DNA from: Cytophagales bacterium
Lineage (GTDB): Bacteria > Bacteroidota > Bacteroidia > Cytophagales > Cyclobacteriaceae
Length of the DNA stretch: 50,439 bases
Direction: 5' to 3'
NCBI GenBank assembly: GCA_020403045.1
Contig: JADBYK010000002.1
Location: 1-50,439 of the forward strand
Positions 45,950 through 50,439 of this stretch are shown in pieces. The notes under the pieces were generated by a model. It was not told where the DNA came from. It searched no databases and was given only the letters and a program-made list of their open reading frames with translations. Positions within the stretch are counted from its first letter, which is position 1; each line of letters starts with the position of its first letter. The position numbers and the translations under genes were made by a program.

Positions 45950-48328
45950 ATGAGACGGATTCTTTTTTTGTGGATTTTTACCTGCACAGTTTCTTTCGGC
46001 CAAACCACCGGCAAGTTTACCATTAGCGGTTATATCAAAGATGCAAGTAATGGAGAAGCATTGATTGGAGCTACGGTATATGTTACGGAGACGCAAGGCG
46101 GTGGGGTTACAAATGAGTACGGCTTTTACTCTATCACACTTCCTGCTGCTACCTATACTCTCCACTATAGTTATCTAGGCTACTTGCCCATTACAAAATC
46201 GATACAGCTAGATAAGAACAATCGTATTGACATTGAACTTTCAGGTGAGGCAGAACAACTACAGGAGGTGGTTATTCAGGCCGAACTAGAACAGGCCAAT
46301 GTTCAGAATTTAGAAATGAGTACGAATAAGTTAGACATTAAAACCATTCAACGAATACCTGCTTTTTTGGGTGAAGCCGATGTGATCAAGAGCTTGCAAC
46401 TGCTTCCGGGCGTGAGTACGGTAGGCGAGGGCGCAGCCGGGTTTAACGTGCGCGGAGGGAGTGTGGGGCAGAATTTGATTTTGTTGGATGAAGCGCCTGT
46501 TTACAATTCCTCTCACTTGCTTGGTTTCTTTTCGGTTTTCAATCCGGATGCGGTGAAAGATGTAAAACTTTATAAAGGCGGAATTCCAGCTCGTTACGGA
46601 GGCCGGCTCTCATCCCTTCTGGATGTACGCATGAAGGAGGGAAACAGCAAAAAGTGGGAAGTTACCGGAGGTATCGGTACTATTTTTAGCCGTATTGCGA
46701 TAGAGGCGCCAATCGTAAAAGACAAGGCTTCGTTTATTGTGGCTGCCCGTAGATCTTACATCGATGTGTTGGCTCGACCGTTTGCACCTATTCTGCAAAA
46801 TGGCGGGGCACTCAATTTTTATGATGTTACGATGAAGGCTAATTACAACATCAATCCGAAAAACAGAGTTTATTTATCGGGCTATTTTGGAAGAGATAAT
46901 TTTAAGTTCGATCGAAATCAAGGCTTTAGCTGGGGCAATGCAACCGCCACCCTTCGATGGAATCATATATTCAATGATCGATTGTTCTCCAATTTCACAG
47001 CACTGTATAGCAACTATGACTATAGTCTAGCGTTTGGTCGAGATGATCGGAACTCCTTTAAATGGAATTCGCTTATCTCCAACTATATTTTTAAGCCACA
47101 GTTTACCTATTTTTTGAACAGCAACAATGAATTGAATTTTGGAGCAGAAGTGATTTATTACAATTTTGATCCAGCTAATGCAGTAGGTGTAAGCGAAGGT
47201 GAAGCAAAGCCCTTTGGCCTAAATAGAAAGTACAATCTGGAATCTTCTCTTTATTTAAGCAATTCTCAAAAGATTTCAAAGATTTTTACGATTGACTATG
47301 GCATTCGATACTCGCTGTTCAATGCCTTTGGCCCAGATAAGACCTACACCTATAATGATGCCGTTCCTGGCGTCAGAAGGGATACGGTAAGCAGCCGTCA
47401 ATACAAAAGTGGAGAAGTAATTGCCGCCTATGGAAATTTCGAGCCTCGTGTTTCATTCAAAGTGCAAGCGAACCCTACTAGCTCGATTAAAGGGAGTTAT
47501 AATCGCATGGCGCAATATTTGCATTTGATTTCTAACACCACGGCATCAAACCCCCTTGATGTATGGAACCCGAGTTCAAAAAACATAAAGCCTCAGTTAG
47601 CAGACCAGTACACGTTGGGCTTCTTCAAAGACTTGGGCAAAAGTAGAACCTACGAATTGTCTGTGGAGGGATACTGGAAAAATACACAAAACCAAATCGA
47701 CTATATTGATGGTGCTGACTTGCTCATTAACGAGTTTCTTGAAGGCGATCTGCTTTCGGGCGAGGGTCGCGCGTATGGAATAGAAACCTATTTTCAGAAG
47801 AAGGCAGGACGCCTTACCGGATGGGTGAGCTACACGCTCGCTCGTACTGAGTTAAAAGTGAATGGCATTAATCAGGGAAACTGGTACCCCACACGCTTTG
47901 ATCAAACACACAATTTGAAAATTGCTGCGTTCTATGACATCTCGAAAAGATGGTCTTTTTCCGCCAACTTTGTGTACACATCAGGCACCCCAACTACTTT
48001 CCCCACCTCACGCTACATCAGTCAGGGCTTATTGATTCCCTACAACGGGAATGACTCACGCAACAACGTAACGCTTCCGGACTACCACCGACTTGATGTC
48101 TCATTCCGTTTAGAAGGAAAAAAACAGAAGAGGGGTAAAGACAGGAAGAACAGTGACTATTGGGTCTTTGGTGTTTACAACTTGTATGCACGACAAAACC
48201 CATTCTCGATTTATTTTTCGCAGGCCGACCAACGAGTGTCTCCAGGCCAGCCTATTTCGTCAGAGGCTACTCAGCTTTCGATTATTGGCACAGTGGTTCC
48301 CTCTATTTCGTATAACTTTAAATTCTAA
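45950..48328 (+). CDS. SusC-like TonB-dependent receptor
   Basis: 792-aa outer-membrane receptor. A signal peptide (MRRILFLWIFTCTVSFGQ) leads to a carboxypeptidase-regulatory-like domain (ISGYIKDASNGEALIGATVYV, residues about 25-105). Next come the plug (GVSTVGEGAAGFNVRGGSVGQN) and a long strand-rich barrel ending in VPSISYNFKF, with the usual terminal phenylalanine. The ATG at 45950 is preferred to the TTG ten codons upstream. The ligand is unknown. The DUF4249 lipoprotein follows after 6 bp, the typical partner arrangement for this receptor type. Confidence 0.92.
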   Translation: MRRILFLWIFTCTVSFGQTTGKFTISGYIKDASNGEALIGATVYVTETQGGGVTNEYGFYSITLPAATYTLHYSYLGYLPITKSIQLDKNNRIDIELSGEAEQLQEVVIQAELEQANVQNLEMSTNKLDIKTIQRIPAFLGEADVIKSLQLLPGVSTVGEGAAGFNVRGGSVGQNLILLDEAPVYNSSHLLGFFSVFNPDAVKDVKLYKGGIPARYGGRLSSLLDVRMKEGNSKKWEVTGGIGTIFSRIAIEAPIVKDKASFIVAARRSYIDVLARPFAPILQNGGALNFYDVTMKANYNINPKNRVYLSGYFGRDNFKFDRNQGFSWGNATATLRWNHIFNDRLFSNFTALYSNYDYSLAFGRDDRNSFKWNSLISNYIFKPQFTYFLNSNNELNFGAEVIYYNFDPANAVGVSEGEAKPFGLNRKYNLESSLYLSNSQKISKIFTIDYGIRYSLFNAFGPDKTYTYNDAVPGVRRDTVSSRQYKSGEVIAAYGNFEPRVSFKVQANPTSSIKGSYNRMAQYLHLISNTTASNPLDVWNPSSKNIKPQLADQYTLGFFKDLGKSRTYELSVEGYWKNTQNQIDYIDGADLLINEFLEGDLLSGEGRAYGIETYFQKKAGRLTGWVSYTLARTELKVNGINQGNWYPTRFDQTHNLKIAAFYDISKRWSFSANFVYTSGTPTTFPTSRYISQGLLIPYNGNDSRNNVTLPDYHRLDVSFRLEGKKQKRGKDRKNSDYWVFGVYNLYARQNPFSIYFSQADQRVSPGQPISSEATQLSIIGTVVPSISYNFKF

Positions 48329-48334
48329 TTGAAG

Positions 48335-49288
48335 ATGAATTTGCCAGAATATTCCAGAGGATTTTCAAACAAAAAAGCCGTTGGTCTAAAGATAGTTGCC
48401 AGTATATGTCTTTTTTCATTGCTATCGTGTGAAACAAAGATTGATCCCGCACTAGAAAATGCTGATGCACTTCTGGTGGTGGATGCATGGGTCAATAATA
48501 AGCCCGGCAATCAGGTAATTACACTTACAAAAACGCAATCCTATTTTGACAGTTCGTTGCCTCCCGCAGTAACTGGTGCGAACGTGACAGTTGTCGACAA
48601 CGCGGGAAAAGTTTTTGCATTCAATGAAGATCCGGCAGTTAAGGGTAATTATGTGTGGAAGCCGGTGGGCAATGAGCGACTTGGGGTAACGGGTACTTCT
48701 TTTAAGTTGACGATTCAGGCGGAAGGGGAAGTGTATGAAGCTAGTTCAAAAATGGGTCGCACACCACAAATTGACACCCTTATTTTAGCCAAAAATGAGC
48801 CCGAGCAGACTAATCCTGAATTTTATTTTGCGGAGTTTATAGCAAGGGATTTTGCAGGAGCTGGAGATACATATTGGATTCGCGCCACAAAAAATGGTGT
48901 TCTGCTCAACAAGCCCTCAGATCTAAATGTCGCTTATGATGCTGGATTTTCTGCGGGTGGAAAAATTGATGGGTTTATTTTCATTACACCCATTCGAAGA
49001 GGAATAAACCCCAATGATACAGATGCCAATGATGCCGCGGTGTCCCCCTATGTACCAGGCGATTCGGTTTACGTTGAGATCAATTCAATAACTGTTCAAG
49101 CATTTGATTATTTGCAGCAAGTGCAAGTACAGACAGACCGGCCGGGAGGCTTCGGAGAGTTGTTCGCGCGACCACTTTCCAACGTTTCTACTAATATTGT
49201 AAATGTCAATAAAAATGGAAAAAAGGCGCTGGGCTTTTTTAACGTGGCAGCAGTTTCTGGTCGCGGGCAGCGGTTCAAAAAGAACTGA
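48335..49288 (+). CDS. DUF4249 lipoprotein
   Basis: 317-aa lipoprotein; N-terminal hydrophobic segment ending in the lipobox LLSC with Cys32, then the DUF4249 opening (LENADALLVVDAWVNNKPGNQVITLTKTQSYFD) and an Ig-like strand-rich body (GANVTVVDNAGKVFAFNE). DUF4249 proteins are typically encoded directly after a TonB receptor and are thought to sit at the cell surface as its partner; function is unproven. Start is ATG 48335, since the track begins at a TTG two codons earlier. Confidence 0.86.
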   Translation: MNLPEYSRGFSNKKAVGLKIVASICLFSLLSCETKIDPALENADALLVVDAWVNNKPGNQVITLTKTQSYFDSSLPPAVTGANVTVVDNAGKVFAFNEDPAVKGNYVWKPVGNERLGVTGTSFKLTIQAEGEVYEASSKMGRTPQIDTLILAKNEPEQTNPEFYFAEFIARDFAGAGDTYWIRATKNGVLLNKPSDLNVAYDAGFSAGGKIDGFIFITPIRRGINPNDTDANDAAVSPYVPGDSVYVEINSITVQAFDYLQQVQVQTDRPGGFGELFARPLSNVSTNIVNVNKNGKKALGFFNVAAVSGRGQRFKKN

Positions 49289-49290
49289 TT

Positions 49291-49668
49291 GTGCTTCAGT
49301 TTGAAGTTTTACCGAAACGATTTGCGGTGTGTCAGCTAGACATGGAAAAGCCCTTGCCGAATTGGCTATTTAGTTCCTCATTTTATACTGTGTCTAAAAC
49401 GGCAGATGAGTTGTCAGTCGTTTGTGAAGAGGATTTGGTGCAGGGAGAAATCAGAAAAAGTGTTGGGTGGAAATTGCTCAAGATAAATGCTGAGTTAGAT
49501 CTTTCGTTGACGGGCATCACGGCTCAATTTTCAACGGCCCTGGCAAATGCAGGTGTAAACCTTTCGGTAATTGCCACCTACAATACAGACTATATCCTTG
49601 TGGAAGAGGCAAAGTTAACAACGGCTATAGAGGCACTTCGTGGAGCCGGCTTTGAAGTGATTGAATAG
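49291..49668 (+). CDS. ACT-domain (CASTOR-like) small protein
   Basis: 125-aa protein made of two small ACT-like folds. The second (ITAQFSTALANAGVNLSVIATYNTDYILVEEAKLTTAIEAL) has the usual ligand-binding helix and loop, as in amino-acid-sensing regulators. It begins at a GTG codon at 49291, two bases after the DUF4249 stop. Ligand and partner are unknown; an amino-acid-binding regulatory role is inferred from the fold only. Confidence 0.82.
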   Translation: MLQFEVLPKRFAVCQLDMEKPLPNWLFSSSFYTVSKTADELSVVCEEDLVQGEIRKSVGWKLLKINAELDLSLTGITAQFSTALANAGVNLSVIATYNTDYILVEEAKLTTAIEALRGAGFEVIE

Positions 49669-49701
49669 TCAACTGAACTTTTTTTACTGTACTTTTGTCT
49701 T

Positions 49702-49755
49702 GCCCTCCGAAGCCTTGGCGAAGGAGGGCTTTCCTCCTTAAGAGAGGCTTTTTTT
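49702..49755 (+). terminator. Probable terminator with overlapping hairpins after the ACT gene
   Basis: GCCCTCC (49702-49708) can pair with GGAGGGC (49723-49729), and AAGGAGG (49721-49727) with CCTCCTT (49733-49739), so the stems exclude each other. A further CCTC/GAGG stem leads into seven Ts (49749-49755). It lies 34 bases after the ACT-domain stop and upstream of tmRNA, so it is probably a terminator; switching is only a possibility. Confidence 0.5.
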
Positions 49756-49821
49756 AGTTCCACTTACGCTCTCAAGCTACGGAGGCTAATCCTCCTTCGC
49801 TAAAGCTATGGAGGATAAAAG

Positions 49822-50212
49822 GGGGCTGACCGGTTTTGACAGGACGCGTGGAGGTGTGAGTAAGCATGCAGGCTCATGGGATGAGAGCCTTGAAAGATGG
49901 TTCCAACAATTTACGTGGCGAAAATACTTACGCCATGGCTGCTTAATCTGACGTATCGTTAGATTAGCTTGTCCTGCTTAAGAAGTGGGAGGCCATCATC
50001 GCCCAAACCTCTGTTCTGCGGGTTTGGAATCGCGGTGTCGACAGCTTGAACTGGGCCGCTCCGTTGTTGCGCGGGGCTGTCGAGAAAACAGTAACTAAGG
50101 AATTGATGAGGCTGTTGCCTGCCTTTTAGTTCCCGACAATCAAAGTCAACTAAGCATGTAGAAGGTACACGTTCATCTTCTCTGGACCAGGGTTCGATTC
50201 CCTGCAGCTCCA
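49822..50212 (+). ncRNA. ssrA: tmRNA (SsrA)
   Basis: Transfer-messenger RNA that rescues stalled ribosomes. The 5' end GGGGCTG pairs with the 3' end CAGCTCC followed by A (50205-50212) to form the tRNA-like acceptor stem. The T arm is CAGGG, TTCGATT, CCCTG at 50188-50204. CCA is not encoded. The tag frame reads GENTYAMAA with GGC at 49917 as the probable resume codon and TAA at 49944. A helix with arms TAATCTGACG and CGTTAGATTA immediately follows, as expected after the tag. Confidence 0.96.
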
Positions 50213-50215
50213 CTC

Positions 50216-50248
50216 GCCCTCCGAAGCTTTTGCTTCGGAGGGCTTTTT
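50216..50248 (+). terminator. Rho-independent terminator of tmRNA
   Basis: GCCCTCCGAAGC (50216-50227) and GCTTCGGAGGGC (50232-50243) form a perfect 12-bp stem with a TTTT loop, then TTTTTATT. It starts 4 bases after the tmRNA 3' end. The stem sequence resembles the CCCTCCGAAGC hairpin upstream of tmRNA. Confidence 0.9.
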
Positions 50249-50306
50249 ATTGTATTGGTTTTTTCCCTGACCTATTTGGACGTTCAGTTGTTCGCCTTAT
50301 TAAACC

Positions 50307-50335
50307 CAAACTATGCATTAGGAATGCATAGTTTG
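50307..50335. repeat. AT-rich 13-bp perfect inverted repeat, right end
   Basis: CAAACTATGCATT (50307-50319) and AATGCATAGTTTG (50323-50335) with a 3-base loop. It is preceded by CCTTATTAAACCC. This block resembles the reverse complement of 130-173 at the left end, so it is the same module in opposite orientation. Confidence 0.6.
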
Positions 50336-50350
50336 CCCAGGGGGTTGACG

Positions 50351-50367
50351 ATCCGCCTGAGGCGGAT
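50351..50367. repeat. GC-rich 7-bp perfect inverted repeat next to the terminal repeat
   Basis: ATCCGCC, loop TGA, GGCGGAT, with GAC and GTC extending the pairing around one bulged base. It abuts the right-hand copy of the 73-bp repeat and is absent from the left end. Confidence 0.5.
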
Positions 50368-50439
50368 GTCAAGGTTAAACCTCGTGACGCTTTCGGTCAG
50401 AGTCAGACATTTATCGTCTGACCTGACAATGAAAATCAC
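50367..50439. repeat. 73-bp dispersed repeat, right copy
   Basis: Direct copy of 9-81 with one difference. It contains the GTCAGAC/GTCTGAC inverted repeat and runs to the window edge, so its full extent is unknown. The gap from 50249 holds only repeat modules and no gene. Confidence 0.85.

Noticed and set aside
49959-50213. 84-aa minus-strand reading frame starting MELQGIEPWS
   Set aside because: It lies antisense inside tmRNA. The opening comes from the reverse complement of the T arm and acceptor stem, a known source of spurious proteins.
1-50439. Window as a circular element with overlapping ends
   Set aside because: The end repeats differ by one base, have different flanks, and the content is chromosomal housekeeping genes (dnaA, dxr, rseP, nth, tmRNA).

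Overview
The window looks like a piece of chromosome from a Bacteroidota bacterium, most likely order Cytophagales. Supporting signs are a BatA-type membrane protein, two DUF4199 proteins, a SusC-like TonB receptor followed by a DUF4249 lipoprotein, GH3-family and DUF2911 proteins, a MutA/MutB mutase, secreted TPR-CHAT proteins, a tmRNA whose tag ends in YAMAA, and the general lack of Shine-Dalgarno sequences. There is no phage, integrase, transposase or CRISPR array. Coding is dense, and most gaps are under 150 bp. Both ends of the window lie inside the same 73-bp dispersed repeat (72/73 identical), so the window may be a contig that breaks at repeats.

Layout. 1-321 is a repeat-rich non-coding end. 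322-5413 (minus) is gh3, a family 2 glycosyltransferase, dxr and rseP. 5561-8826 (plus) holds an HtrA/DegP protease, a DUF2911 protein and a membrane-anchored amidohydrolase. dnaA (minus) faces away from mutA-mutB (10428-13687, plus). 13774-21341 holds two large secreted TPR-CHAT paralogues pointing towards each other, with a small membrane protein between them. 21400-23717 is a NOP2/RsmB-type rRNA methyltransferase, plsC and fluC, meeting rsmG on the other strand. 24414-26903 is an overlapping cluster of serine hydrolase lipoprotein, GNAT acetyltransferase and PLP enzyme. 26952-30140 is a very large BNR/sortilin-like secreted protein. 30255-33626 is the transglutaminase, alpha-E and circularly permuted ATP-grasp trio. 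33783-36233 pairs a vanadium-haloperoxidase-like lipoprotein with an outer-membrane barrel. Next come a small hypothetical gene, a LolC/E-type permease, a NamZ muramidase, a decayed small gene and endonuclease III. 40551-45857 is a run of BatA-like protein, pseudo-dihydroorotase, two DUF4199 proteins and a polyprenyl-phosphate-type glycosyltransferase. 45950-49668 is the TonB receptor, the DUF4249 lipoprotein and an ACT-domain protein. tmRNA and its terminator close the window.

Most of the gene content is housekeeping or envelope-related. The points most worth a second look are: a dihydroorotase homologue that has lost its metal site and catalytic Asp; a haloperoxidase-like protein with a clear internal duplication whose first copy has His replaced by Asn; the convergent TPR-CHAT pair; the ATP-grasp/alpha-E/transglutaminase operon; a frameshifted gene remnant at 39560-39806; an endonuclease III without the full iron-sulfur cysteine set; and the modular repeats at both ends and around tmRNA. 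No clearly new multi-gene defence or mobile system was found. All functional calls rest on reading motifs in the translated sequence; no database search was run.
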